Below are positions 37,201 through 42,124 of a stretch of 64,000 nt of DNA, one piece after another. The stretch covers positions 14,689,482 through 14,753,481 of the forward strand of contig JAJLRJ010000009.1 in NCBI GenBank assembly GCA_024195265.1, written 5' to 3'. The notes beneath the pieces were generated by a model. That model had not been told where the DNA came from and made no database searches. It saw nothing but the letters and a program-made list of their open reading frames with translations. The stretch's first letter is position 1. The number at the start of each line of letters is the position of its first letter. Both the position numbers and the translations under genes were made by a program. Source of the DNA: Dendrophyllia cribrosa (taxonomy: Eukaryota > Cnidaria > Anthozoa > Scleractinia > Dendrophylliidae).

Positions 37201-37691
37201 GCGTAAGACCCAAAATGTGAGCCTGACGAACGCGAAAGAGTTGTTTGCGTCGTTTGGAAATTGCTCAGAGCGAACTGGTCGACTGCCATTCAAAATTCCA
37301 ATGTCACGACTAAAGGTTGCAAAGTCGTACGCAAGCGTACATCCAGTTAGAACTGCAGTGCACGACCCTTGGTACGACTGTGGGATTAAAATAGGTTCAG
37401 AGATTTTTTGTCAGTTATTATCCTTTGTGTAGCCTCTAGATGGTCTAACCAATTCATCCCTGTGTTTCTCCATAGGAACATGAGCGCCTCTGGTATGAAT
37501 TGAGTTTGCTTCGAACAATTTACTCACAGACTCACTCGGCCGCTAGGATGATCTGCATTGCCCTGCCACAAAGAACGATCATTGACGCGCGGGATCTTCC
37601 GCTGTGGGCGGAACTGAAATACAGGTGGCCAGAGGACAAGAGGAGAATTTTGAATCGCTTAAACGACAGACCTATTATCCAACCCTTGTAG
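11120..37691 (+). CDS. IL-17-receptor-like transmembrane receptor with SEFIR domain, about 15 exons
   Basis: Proposed coding exons: 11120-11311, 14070-14121, 16406-16492, 18783-18905, 19523-19605, 21062-21194, (21711-21764), 22652-22717, 23678-23726, 27275-27316, 27680-27799, 28673-28735, 31566-31634, 36283-36542 and 37476-37691. All have AG/GT borders. Phases agree at every junction except between 21194 and 22652, where one exon boundary is still wrong or missing. The product is about 520-540 residues: signal peptide, Cys-containing ectodomain with IL-17R fibronectin-like character (YPPAAVVPKSQITVDF, VTIEWKPLY, RRFSYKWTP), a proline-rich stalk (APPPPKPPTMPPTEG), one membrane helix, a short tail and a complete SEFIR domain. 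By family analogy it binds an IL-17-like ligand outside and recruits an Act1/CIKS-like adaptor inside. A possible 11578-11638 exon (EVNTCSEELTQLRREEQTS) does not fit the phase and is left out. The SEFIR call is firm, the ectodomain exons are fairly safe, and exact borders are predictions. Confidence 0.78.
14266..14708. mobile_element. Palindrome-rich MITE made of ACGTCT words
   Basis: The ends GGCCGTTTTTATGCT and AGCATAAAAACGGCC are perfect inverted repeats. The body repeats AGACGTTAAAGTCGTCT-like words, including a perfect 36 bp palindrome at 14301-14336. A second CGTTTTTATA-type end lies internally at about 14455-14475 and 14625-14640, suggesting two nested or joined copies. It lies in a receptor intron. 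Confidence 0.6.
15117..15600. repeat. CATAAGC-rich repeat and Penelope-tail-like segment
   Basis: 15117-15305 repeats GCATAAGC/CATAAGCA words that recur at 16055-16225 and about 28325-28500, probably one MITE family. 15475-15600 carries GGTGCTGCGTCGATGGGG, GTTGATAAGGTAAT and GTTAGCCCTTCGTCCGC. The same order recurs on the minus strand near 31675-31800 and resembles the tail of the hammerhead-bearing repeat at 33281-33440. Confidence 0.4.
15634..15980. mobile_element. Poly-G/poly-C-ended fold-back element, copy 2
   Basis: It runs from a GAGAGGGGGGG run with TACTCCCGACAATTTAGG at the left to GCGGCACATACCTATAG and a C17 run with GGG at the right. Near-identical interior sequence occurs inverted at 24475-24682 (GGGTCACTAAATTGCAGTAT is shared). 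Confidence 0.6.
16559..17013. mobile_element. Poly-G/poly-C-ended fold-back element, copy 3
   Basis: It opens with CCCCGG and a G run of about 26, then GGTACTTGACCAATATTTGG and GGGTGCCGCTGAGGGTC. It ends GCGGCACGTCCCCGTATAGG and ACACCCCCCGGG. The interior is built of repeated CCCTGTTTAGGACA units. Confidence 0.6.
17227..17345. repeat. 119 bp hairpin
   Basis: TTATTGACTGAGTGGGAGGG at the left pairs with the end of the segment. The centre is GGCGTACGTACGCC near 17289. The stem is almost perfect for about 55 bp. Confidence 0.75.
17537..17871. repeat. 335 bp palindrome whose arms are themselves hairpins
   Basis: The outer arms start TAAAGGTTATTCCGCG and end with its complement. Each arm contains TGTAATACGGCTGAG followed by its own inverted copy, so both arms can extrude independently. 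The centre near 17705 lies between TTTTTCCTAGCGCG and its complement. It has no coding content. Confidence 0.75.
17890..18667. mobile_element. 778 bp Harbinger-type element with TTA target duplication
   Basis: The ends AGGCCCGTTTACACAGGCGA and its exact inverse are flanked by TTA (17887-17889 and 18668-18670). About 130 bp at each end is a long inverted repeat of stacked GGCGATTTTT units. The interior holds the start of a SANT-type protein (18156-18254). A 15-base C run sits at 18112-18127. Confidence 0.75.
18156..18254 (+). pseudogene. N-terminus of a Myb/SANT-like transposon protein (truncated)
   Basis: The frame starts MADAVCTPSKSPKKKGSKK and continues TWTALEEEYIINR before TGA, 32 residues in total. 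A basic leader followed by W-T-x-x-E-E-x-Y matches the start of the SANT-like DNA-binding protein that autonomous Harbinger elements encode beside their transposase. The remaining helices are absent. ATG sits in AACATGGCGG, a good initiation context. The match is from family memory and is short. Confidence 0.45.
18783..18905 (+). CDS. Receptor ectodomain exon, fibronectin-like part 1
   Basis: After a long T tract and CAACACAG, the exon reads CLNLINTQYPPAAVVPKSQI, then TVDFVKRKPNVTIEWKPLYS, and ends at AGCG/GTATGT. Alternating hydrophobic residues, the P-N-V-T-I-E-W strand and a possible N-glycosylation site (NVT) fit an IL-17R fibronectin-type ectodomain. It enters and leaves in phase 1, compatible with 16406-16492 and 19523-19605. 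Confidence 0.6.
19160..19850. other. C-rich low-complexity tracts around a receptor exon
   Basis: C runs lie at 19206-19226, 19389-19418 (interrupted) and 19790-19823 (34 bases). The last lies in a repeat bounded by GGGCCCGCGCAGGGGG at 19662 and GCTCCGCGGGCACTG at 19836. The receptor exon 19523-19605 lies between them. ORFs called here are homopolymer artefacts. Confidence 0.55.
19951..20891. mobile_element. 941 bp Harbinger element with truncated transposase
   Basis: The ends AGGTGGATTTCCACTGTCGC and GACAGTGGAAATCCACCT are inverted repeats, extended by TTTACGTACGTAA-type words. TTA flanks both sides (19948-19950 and 20892-20894). It lies between receptor exons 19523-19605 and 21062-21194. 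It encodes only the N-terminal part of its transposase. Confidence 0.8.
20137..20751 (+). pseudogene. Harbinger (HARBI1-like) transposase, N-terminal third only
   Basis: ATG at 20137 (AATGGCCGCC) opens a 204-codon frame. Residues about 20-150 match the HARBI1-type N-terminus: a basic RRKRRQKYRKR segment, ESFYKYFRMTPERFDHLL, PISPGERLAVTLRFLATGDS and the helix-turn-helix LGHTTVSRIIPEVCDALW. After about residue 155 the frame runs into the element's right inverted repeat (KTLAKATCLYVRITYVKT), so the DDE nuclease domain is absent. Full-length proteins are about 350-400 residues. The product cannot catalyse transposition; whether the retained DNA-binding part is expressed is unknown. Confidence 0.75.
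21062..21194 (+). CDS. Receptor ectodomain exon, fibronectin-like part 2
   Basis: The exon follows GTAATCGAAATACAG and reads VKQHADVKLVNPWPSITITS, CPDVADRKRRF and SYKWTPTRRFYIT, ending ACAT/GTAAGA. Strand-rich sequence with one cysteine is consistent with the ectodomain. It ends in phase 1, but the next safe exon (22652) starts in phase 0, so a piece is unaccounted for. 21711-21764 is a candidate (GQDGNGLQLENIDQFLK), but on its own it does not restore the phase. Confidence 0.55.
22798..22827. repeat. 30 bp hairpin
   Basis: ACTGGGGAATATC and GATATTCCCCAGT pair perfectly around CCAT. It is in an intron and its function is unknown. Confidence 0.6.
23209..23252. repeat. TATG microsatellite
   Basis: About 9 units of GTAT/TATG are followed by four GTAG(G) units. 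Confidence 0.9.
23925..24200. repeat. CCAAT-rich dispersed repeat (inverted copy at 62455-62735)
   Basis: It shares TTTTCAATTGA-type ends, TTGCTTTGGTTTT and several ATTGGT/ACCAAT words with 62455-62735 on the opposite strand. The clustered CCAATCA motifs could bind NF-Y. It lies in a receptor intron. Confidence 0.5.
24475..24682. mobile_element. Poly-C-ended element, copy 4 (half, inverted)
   Basis: This is an inverted copy of the interior and one end of copy 2 (15690-15860). It ends CGGGAGTACCCCCCC with a C run of about 15 and TTGGGAG. The other end is missing. Confidence 0.6.
24754..25352. mobile_element. Pogo/Tigger-like MITE, about 600 bp
   Basis: The ends CAGTAGACACCCGCATAAAA and TTTTATGCGGGTGTTTACTG are inverted repeats of about 28 bp. 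TA precedes the left end; TG follows the right end, one base away from a TA duplication. CAGT ends next to TA suggest Tc1/mariner-pogo. No ORF is supported. Confidence 0.6.
25380..25665. repeat. Minisatellite, about 15-17 bp unit
   Basis: About 15 imperfect units of GTCTGTAATAGCGGGGT run without spacers. The units are variable and there are no unique spacers, so it is not a CRISPR array. Confidence 0.8.
26142..26274 (+). pseudogene. Myb/SANT-like DNA-binding protein fragment, frameshifted
   Basis: One frame reads WTPEAVELLL and the next frame continues YIKEYKTKCEFNGVDFEADL, a pattern I know from Myb/SANT-like proteins of cnidarian transposons (W-T-P-E-x-x-x-L-L-x-x-I-x-E-Y). A one-base shift between them and stops upstream show decay. 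It sits inside the surrounding MITE, suggesting that element derives from a SANT-encoding parent. Confidence 0.5.
26289..26946. mobile_element. Poly-C-ended fold-back element, copy 5
   Basis: It begins with a C run of about 31 and AGGGAGTACTCCCATATA, then GGTATGTGCCGCTGTGAAGG as in copy 1. It ends AGCGGCACACCC and a second C run (26917-26946). It is inserted in the MITE 25696-27051. Confidence 0.6.
27064..27251. mobile_element. Short pogo/Tigger-like MITE, 188 bp
   Basis: The ends CAGTGAATTCTCTTAAAACG and AAAAAGGTTTACTG, with internal GGCGGACACCCCT repeats, are typical of pogo-type MITEs. TA follows the right end. It lies 23 bp before the proline-rich exon. Confidence 0.5.
27680..27799 (+). 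CDS. Receptor transmembrane exon
   Basis: The exon reads SPSKKIIAAISGLAAGIALL and LILIVIYRKRINNCSFF. A helix of about 21 hydrophobic residues is followed by the basic stop-transfer YRKR, placing the C-terminus in the cytoplasm. The acceptor TTCCCCTCAG and donor CCAG/GTTAGT are good. It enters and leaves in phase 1, joining the proline-rich stalk exon (27275-27316) and the tail exon (28673-28735). Confidence 0.75.
28225..28300. repeat. 36-base G run in a repeat
   Basis: CCCCCGGGG passes into a G run of about 36 (28244-28280). The upstream 27845-28240 resembles the sequence around 30995-31330, so both may be copies of another poly-G-ended family. ORFs giving polyproline here are artefacts. Confidence 0.55.
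29400..31565. other. Receptor intron, no supported gene
   Basis: Two overlapping ORFs of 130 and 146 codons on opposite strands (29611-30106) show no domain or codon pattern and carry MITE words (CGTCCCCAGAGCTC). A short fold-back repeat lies at 30916-30975 (GGTCCCAGAGCC...GGCTCTGGGGACG). 31440-31525 has the GCGATTTGAAG/GTAAACG words of the Harbinger family. Confidence 0.4.
31789..33242. repeat. 1.45 kb palindrome with a nested insertion
   Basis: CCAGGGTATATTTGCCC at the left matches the inverse at 33226-33242. Arms stay complementary through GGTCACATGACCCTTTGGCG and TTTGACAGCTGTCAATCATAG to a centre near 32717. The left arm is longer by about 398 bp because of the insertion 32182-32579. It lies in a receptor intron. 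Confidence 0.8.
32182..32579. mobile_element. Hairpin-tailed element nested in the palindrome
   Basis: The segment is absent from the right arm. Its first part carries TCGCAATCTGATTGG and its last 184 bp is a near-perfect hairpin (32395-32578) around GGTTGCGCCTCGTG. 55955-56395 has the same layout: TCGCATGCTGATTGG, GTAAAAAACAAATT, then a 177 bp hairpin. No ORF is supported. Confidence 0.6.
33281..33308 (-). ncRNA. Hammerhead-ribozyme-like motif, stem II shortened
   Basis: The minus strand reads GCU-CUGACGA-AGGGCUC-GAAACGUC-AGC. The CUGANGA and GAAAC cores, GUC before the cleavage point and GCU/AGC stem I are all present. Stem II is reduced to a few bases and stem III (ACGU) would need dimerisation. 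It is probably inactive. Confidence 0.45.
33381..33414 (+). ncRNA. Hammerhead-ribozyme-like motif, core mutated
   Basis: The motif reads GCU-GUGACGA-AGGGCUAGCGCUC-GAAACGUC-AGC. Stem II (GGGC/GCUC) and stem I (GCU/AGC) are intact. The first core base is G instead of C, which is expected to abolish activity. Confidence 0.45.
34500..34771. mobile_element. 272 bp MITE
   Basis: The ends CAGAGGCGGATCCAGG and CCTGGATCCGCCACTG are inverted repeats. TAAAA flanks both sides (34495-34499 and 34772-34776), a possible 5 bp target duplication. The superfamily is not assigned. Confidence 0.6.
34912..35084. mobile_element. Small MITE with CGTACGTG tandem repeat
   Basis: The ends GCAGGGGCGTAGCCAGG and GTAGCTACGCCCCTGC are inverted. 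Inside, GTACGTGC repeats about four times at 35025-35062, itself palindromic. Confidence 0.55.
36283..36542 (+). CDS. Receptor SEFIR exon 1
   Basis: After a T11 tract and GATAG, the exon encodes G-PEFFYACYYPENERFQL, VVNFFRENGYRVVMD, NLGPTRWAEQQIKKA and KILVFLSPGLLRMCG, ending CAG/GTATAT. This covers the first strand, helix A, the V-V-M-D strand, the W-helix and the strand ending in L-S-P of a SEFIR domain. It is nearly identical to 743-1002. The flanking intron sequence is duplicated too. Confidence 0.85.
37476..37691 (+). CDS. Receptor last exon, SEFIR C-terminal part
   Basis: The exon begins EHERLWYELSLLRTIYSQTH, continues AARMICIALPQ and LPLWAELKYRWPEDKRR, and ends RPIIQPL and TAG at 37689. 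The final strand and helix complete the SEFIR fold. An AATAAA at 37820-37825 is a plausible polyadenylation signal. Exon 1322-1537 is its close duplicate. Confidence 0.8.
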   Translation, partial: EHERLWYELSLLRTIYSQTHSAARMICIALPQRTIIDARDLPLWAELKYRWPEDKRRILNRLNDRPIIQPL

Positions 37692-37819
37692 GATGCTAAT
37701 TACCTTCGAACTTTTCCGTAACAGCCACCTCGGACAGAATTTTCTGGCCGTTGTCGAAAGGAGGCTGTTGTGGAGAGGTTTTAATAAGCAGAGGATTTGA
37801 GTGGTATAAAGGTAAAATG

Positions 37820-37825
37820 AATAAA
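37820..37825 (+). terminator. Possible polyadenylation signal of the receptor gene
   Basis: A canonical AATAAA lies 129 bases after the stop codon in an AT-rich context. It was chosen because it is the first canonical signal seen after the stop. Confidence 0.4.
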
Positions 37826-39175
37826 AAATGCGCCATTTTTTATTTATCCATTTAAACGTGACCAAACACTAAAAGAAACCATACTAAAGCAAACTTACGC
37901 AAATGTCTGAGCCTTTAAGGGAGTCACATAGCTTTACCGCCCGCTCTACAATTATGAAGGCCAGAAAGTAACACTTTTCAACTTCTAATATGTATGCGAT
38001 GCCAAGTGCATTTAGTTTCAAACTTTAGAATATGTTTATTTGGTACTCGATCAGCACACTGTACTAATATTGGACTGAAAGAGAAAATGTTAAATTTTTG
38101 GTTCATTTGACCTTTCAATAGCTTGATTGGTCCCAGTTCTCTTGCTTCGCATTCCATGCTCGAATCCCCCCGCGTACCCCCTCGGGGTCTCCCTCTCTCC
38201 CTCCCACGCCCCCCCCCCCCCCCCCCCCTTCCCTTTTTAGCGCTTTTCACGCAGGCAATGAATGACGTGAGAAGTCGGGACAAGAAAGCCGTTGACCGTT
38301 GTACGCAGGTTATATTTTTCGGTGAAGTTGTTAATTATTTAGCTTCAGTTCTTGGGTAAACGTTTGAGTCATAAAGCAATCAAGTGACAACTTTCGAGCT
38401 GCACTTTTATGTGTTGCTATTTCTTTCTATTTGAGTAGAATTGTATTTTTTTTATATCGCAAAATGCATTTTAAGTTCTGCCAGTGAGTGTTGATCTGTT
38501 CATTGCCAGAGCCAAGCTCTAATTCGTGTAGTGCGTGACCCGTGGATGAAATCCTACATTGAAATGCTTTACAAAGTGTTTCTAACTTTTGCTATTAAGC
38601 AAAGTCTACTTTCCTTAAGTCCTTTTGTTTTTTAATATTTTACAAAATGAACTAGAATACTTGGTTGATCATTTGTGTGAGAGATAGGACTAAACAGTCA
38701 TAGTAAGTCAGTAGATCACCTATAGGTAAACTTTGTAAACTATTCATTCAGGCAACATTTTTTAACCCCTTATCGCTTGACAATCTTGTTCTCACCCAGG
38801 CTCCTCTCTCTTCAATTACTCATCATTCTCGATGTTGGCGTAGCTGAAGAGAGACAAGATTGATCGCTTGATTTCGTGGAGGTAGCGTAAACGAGTGGTC
38901 AGGAGCTTGGGGTCCTAGGTTCAAGTCCCGCATTGACTACCTGCTGGAGTTATTTCACGGTAGACCCGAGTTCAACTCTTGAGCTACGCTTGAGCCAACT
39001 GCCAGGCGTGCGTTTCTCGAAAGTCCCGAAAAGCTGTGTTACGTGCAGAATGTTTACCAATAAAGATTCGGTTTTAGTTGATTTTGAACGCTAAGCAATA
39101 AAATCTTACGTTTACTACACAATTTTAGCTGATTTGTGGGTTAAAAAATTCAACGTCTTTCGCTAGAAACTATAT
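37826..39175. other. Intergenic sequence with a C run
   Basis: A C run of about 20 in a pyrimidine-rich stretch lies at 38205-38230. 38535-38580 carries the GTGGATGAAATCC words of the 92 bp repeat family. A SINE lies at 38877-39025. No gene is seen. Confidence 0.4.
38877..39025 (+). mobile_element. tRNA-derived SINE
   Basis: An A-box-like GAGTGGTCAGGAGC and a B-box GGTTCAAGTCCCG lie 28 bases apart, followed by TGCTGGAGTTATTTCACGG and CCCGAGTTCAACTC. I recall this body from cnidarian SINEs. A further piece of the same tail, CCAGTTGGGATTCTCAACA, is at 39465-39500. It is immobile unless a LINE supplies transposition in trans. Confidence 0.45.
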
Positions 39176-39210
39176 TCTCTATTTTCGAATTGCCCATAAT
39201 ACACTTTGTT

Positions 39211-39267
<57 letters not shown>

Positions 39268-39397
39268 ACCCCCCAAATTTTGCATAAACTATTATTTTGA
39301 AATGCCAGTCCTCCCAAGAGCATTTACAAACAATAGTTTATGCAAAATTTGGGGGACAAACAAAGTGCATTATGGGCAATTCGAAAATAGAGAATTT
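39176..39397. repeat. Palindrome with a 55-base C run in one arm
   Basis: TCTCTATTTTCGAATTGCCC pairs with GGGCAATTCGAAAATAGAGA, and AAATTTTGCATAAACTATT pairs with its inverse. The left arm carries an unbroken C55 (39213-39267) then ACCCCCC, where the right arm has only GGGGG. The run therefore expanded after the palindrome formed. Confidence 0.8.
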
Positions 39398-39776
39398 AAA
39401 AAACAGCTTTCGGGCCCGAAAAGTCTTAGGGAATTTCGAGAAACGCGCGCCTGTCTGTGTTTTACCAGTTGGGATTCTCAACATTGTTATGTATAATTGA
39501 AAAATATTTGTTTCTGATGTTTGGTATACTGATGTATTTATCTTGACCTATTTATACAACTTCTCGCAATAAGAGCTATAATTGAGAAGAACTTGCATGT
39601 AAATATTGGGGCTTGACCTTTTTATTGTTTATCAAAAGCTCATTTTGTTAGGCCTAGGTACTTTTTGCTTGCGCGCGCGTCTTGTCAATATAGAGGTAGC
39701 TGTCTTTATAATTTCTCATCACTTTTTCTTAGAACTGTATCAACGCAGTTTTGTAATATAGTTTAGTTAGACTTCA

Positions 39777-39901
39777 GGGGCCGGATTCACGAAGCCCTTG
39801 TTTCTTAACAATAATCTATTGTCATTCCAACAATAGGCTATTGTTAAAAAACAATACTTAGGATATGTCTTAACTTAGAAAGGCTTCGTGAATCCGGCCC
39901 C
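39777..39901. mobile_element. 125 bp MITE
   Basis: GGGGCCGGATTCACGAAGCC and its inverse bound a short body with a further ACAATA/TATTGT hairpin. It is non-coding. Confidence 0.7.
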
Positions 39902-39940
39902 AGGTGTATATAAGTTGTAATCTAAGAAAATAAATAAATT

Positions 39941-40162
39941 TCAGTTTTTATTCTGTGTTGAGCTAGCGTAATTCTTACGGTCCGAGGTTGCTCGCTCAAA
40001 TCGAATTTCGCGTGGATCTTCGATCCTCCGGTTCCATTCTGAACTCCAGCCGTCAAACGCGACAGTGATCACTTCGATTTCTTTTTCGACGATCGTGCAA
40101 GCACACCAAACTCCTTCTACATCAAGCGCTTCAGCCTTGCTGTCTTCAATAAATTTATCCAT
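39941..40162 (-). CDS. Small protein with a chromo/tudor-barrel-like core
   Basis: This is a 73-codon frame starting MDKFIEDSKAEALDVEGVWC. It continues ACTIVEKEIEVITVAFDGWS and SEWNRRIEDPREIRFE. The spacing V-W-x-A-x-I-...-I-x-V-x-F-D-G-W-S-x-x-W resembles Royal-family barrels (chromo-barrel, tudor-knot), which bind methylated lysines. The tail (SSTQNKN) ends at AATAAAAACTGA, where a polyadenylation-like signal overlaps the stop. Sequence between 40163 and 40330 could be its promoter. It may be a complete small gene or the first exon of a larger one. The fold assignment is inference from pattern. Confidence 0.45.
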   Translation of the reverse strand: MDKFIEDSKAEALDVEGVWCACTIVEKEIEVITVAFDGWSSEWNRRIEDPREIRFERATSDRKNYASSTQNKN

Positions 40163-40604
40163 TATCGAACGATACGTATTAAAGTCGCTTCTTTCCAGTG
40201 AAAACAGGTTTTGAGTGATCGAGAAAACTGGACGCGGAGTTAATATATGTTTTGATGGTCCGCGTTTTGGTTGCTAAGCTACCAGGTCGTTCCGAGTCTC
40301 ACTCGGTCATTCTAAAACTACATTGCGCATGTGTGGATCGATAAATGAATATATAATGAATTACACACTTTGACCGTGTTGAAGTCCTAATGTATAGGAG
40401 CCGGCCCCTCCCTCTTACCTTGGCAGAAAATAAGGCACCAATATTTTCACTCCCCTCACCCCACCCCCCTTACGATGGAGTCTGGATCCACCGCTGGTTG
40501 GCACTCACTCCCTCCCCTTCCCCTCCCCGCCTGATGTACTTTGTTTGAGGGCTTGTTCTTGACGTCATCTGACCGTTGAATATTTCCACCAATCGGAGTG
40601 GGTT

Positions 40605-40802
40605 TTAAACGTTTTTTTCTCCATCAGGAATTTCAAGAATGTAACTGAACGTTTCTTTATAAAGTCTGTAAGGGTTGTAGTGTGGCAACGGATTTTTGCA
40701 TGCATTTAAGCGTGGCATGAAGCTATCTTCATCAACATCGATCATGCTTCCTCCCAGAAAACCTAAAATGTAACCCATGCCTTTTTCATCCAGCAAAAAC
40801 AC
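40605..40802 (-). CDS. Unrecognised 65-residue open frame
   Basis: The frame reads MFLLDEKGMGYILGFLGGSM, IDVDEDSFMPRLNACKNPLP and HYNPYRLYKETFSY, ending EIPDGEKNV. Composition is protein-like and not low in complexity, but no family is recognised. It lies 443 bases upstream of the 39941-40162 frame on the same strand. It could be an exon or a fragment of a viral- or transposon-derived gene; chance is also possible. Confidence 0.25.
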   Translation of the reverse strand: MFLLDEKGMGYILGFLGGSMIDVDEDSFMPRLNACKNPLPHYNPYRLYKETFSYILEIPDGEKNV

Positions 40803-40984
40803 CCCTTATGGAATACCTATTTTGCGCAACCCGTCCTCCTCTCTGAATTAACGATTATCGTTAATTCTTAAATTGCTCCGAATTAACGATTATAGTTAAT
40901 TCCGAACACTGACAGTCTGAAAGGAATTCTGGGAAATCAGCATTTTTGTTGAAAAAGAACAATCCTTAGTGTTCGGACAGGACT

Positions 40985-41055
40985 CGAACCTACGACCCTA
41001 CGACCCTTCGCTGACTTATCCTCTCGTCTAACCACTGGACCACCACGCTGCTGGT
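40985..41055 (-). tRNA. tRNA-like sequence (pseudo-tRNA)
   Basis: The minus strand has A box GTGGTCCAGTGGTTAGACG and B box GGTTCGAGTCC. The sequence between them repeats GGGTCGTAGGGTCGTAGG and the acceptor ends do not pair. Probably not a functional tRNA. Confidence 0.35.
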
Positions 41056-41296
41056 TGAGCAAACCTCAATTTTTTAACATAATAAAATTCATGTGCTTAT
41101 TCTACACCCTTTAGTAAGCCTATAAAATCACTCGCTTGAAAATAATTTTAGAAAGTAAATGAAAAAGCTTGATCACCAAACCTCAGCAAAAAGCTAACCA
41201 TTTGAAATCAGCGCTTAGGCCTAATCACTGTAGATCAATGATATTCTATGTAAGACTCAAATAAATATCTTGCAGATATAATTTCCCATCGCCTTG

Positions 41297-41368
41297 TTGT
41301 TCGGTAGTCTAGTGGTAAGAAGACGTTCCTAGTAGCGGTAGTTCCGGGTTCGAATCCCGTAGTCCAAA
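41297..41368 (+). tRNA. tRNA-like sequence (pseudo-tRNA)
   Basis: The D arm GTCT-AGTGGTAAGA-AGAC and T arm CGGG-TTCGAAT-CCCG form, and both internal promoter boxes are good. The acceptor 3' strand TAGTCCA finds no complement at the 5' side, and no anticodon stem of five pairs forms. It is tRNA-derived. Confidence 0.4.
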
Positions 41369-41582
41369 TAACATGTTTTTTTTTTATTTCTTCTTTTCTG
41401 AAATGTCCTGGGAACAGTGTTCGGAATTAACTATAATCATTAATTCGGAGCAATTTAAGAATCAACGATAATCGTTAATTCAGAGAGGAGATCATGTTGA
41501 TTTTGCGAAACACCAACGTTTTATTCAGTCAGCATATTGCAAAATCAAAATTGCGAGGTGTCCGCGCGTGAAAGAGCACTAA

Positions 41583-42042
41583 AGGCTGCTTCTCATATAA
41601 TCGTCCCGGTCGTCCCGGTCGTCCCGGTCGTCCGAGTCGTTTCAAAAAGTGCACGGACGATCGGGACGATTATATGAGAACACTTCTGAGACGACCCGGA
41701 CGACTGGGACGATCGCGGTCGCTTGGATAGAACTGTGTTCTATCCGGACGACTGGGACGATCGTGAAAAATCGGGGACGATCATATGAGAACTACTCTCA
41801 GGCGACCGGGACGACTGACGCGATCGAAGCGACCCAAATCTACCCCAGAATGCAGTATTATTGCCCAAAACATGTTGTCGGACCCAGTTCACGACCGCGC
41901 TATTGACGTTCGAGACGACCGGGACGATCATATGAGAACCCAAATCGCTTGAGTCGTCCCGATCGTCTGAGTCGTTTGCAAAAAAAATTTGAAACGACTC
42001 GGACTACTGGAGCGATCGGAACGATTATATGAGAACCAGCCT
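41583..42042. mobile_element. Harbinger-type MITE, 460 bp, TAA target duplication
   Basis: The ends AGGCTGCTTCTCATATAATC and GATTATATGAGAACCAGCCT are inverted and flanked by TAA (41580-41582 and 42043-42045). The body is made of GGACGATCGGGACGAT-type words with several internal ATATGAGAAC copies. It is non-coding. Confidence 0.75.
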
Positions 42043-42124
42043 TAAAGCATCTCCTTGCGAAATAGAACATTAGCGTCTGCGCGCAGATTATTTCCGGGCA
42101 CTGGGAACTAACGCCAAAATCAAA

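Larger units (their letters stand above)
40836..41490. mobile_element. 655 bp inverted-repeat element enclosing two tRNA-like sequences
   Basis: 76 bp ends, starting CTCCTCTCTGAATTAACGAT and inverted at 41415-41490, are built of GAATTAACGATTATCGTTAA words that are themselves palindromic. Between them lie tRNA-like sequences on the minus strand (40985-41055) and plus strand (41297-41368). No protein frame and no clear target duplication are seen. Confidence 0.7.
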
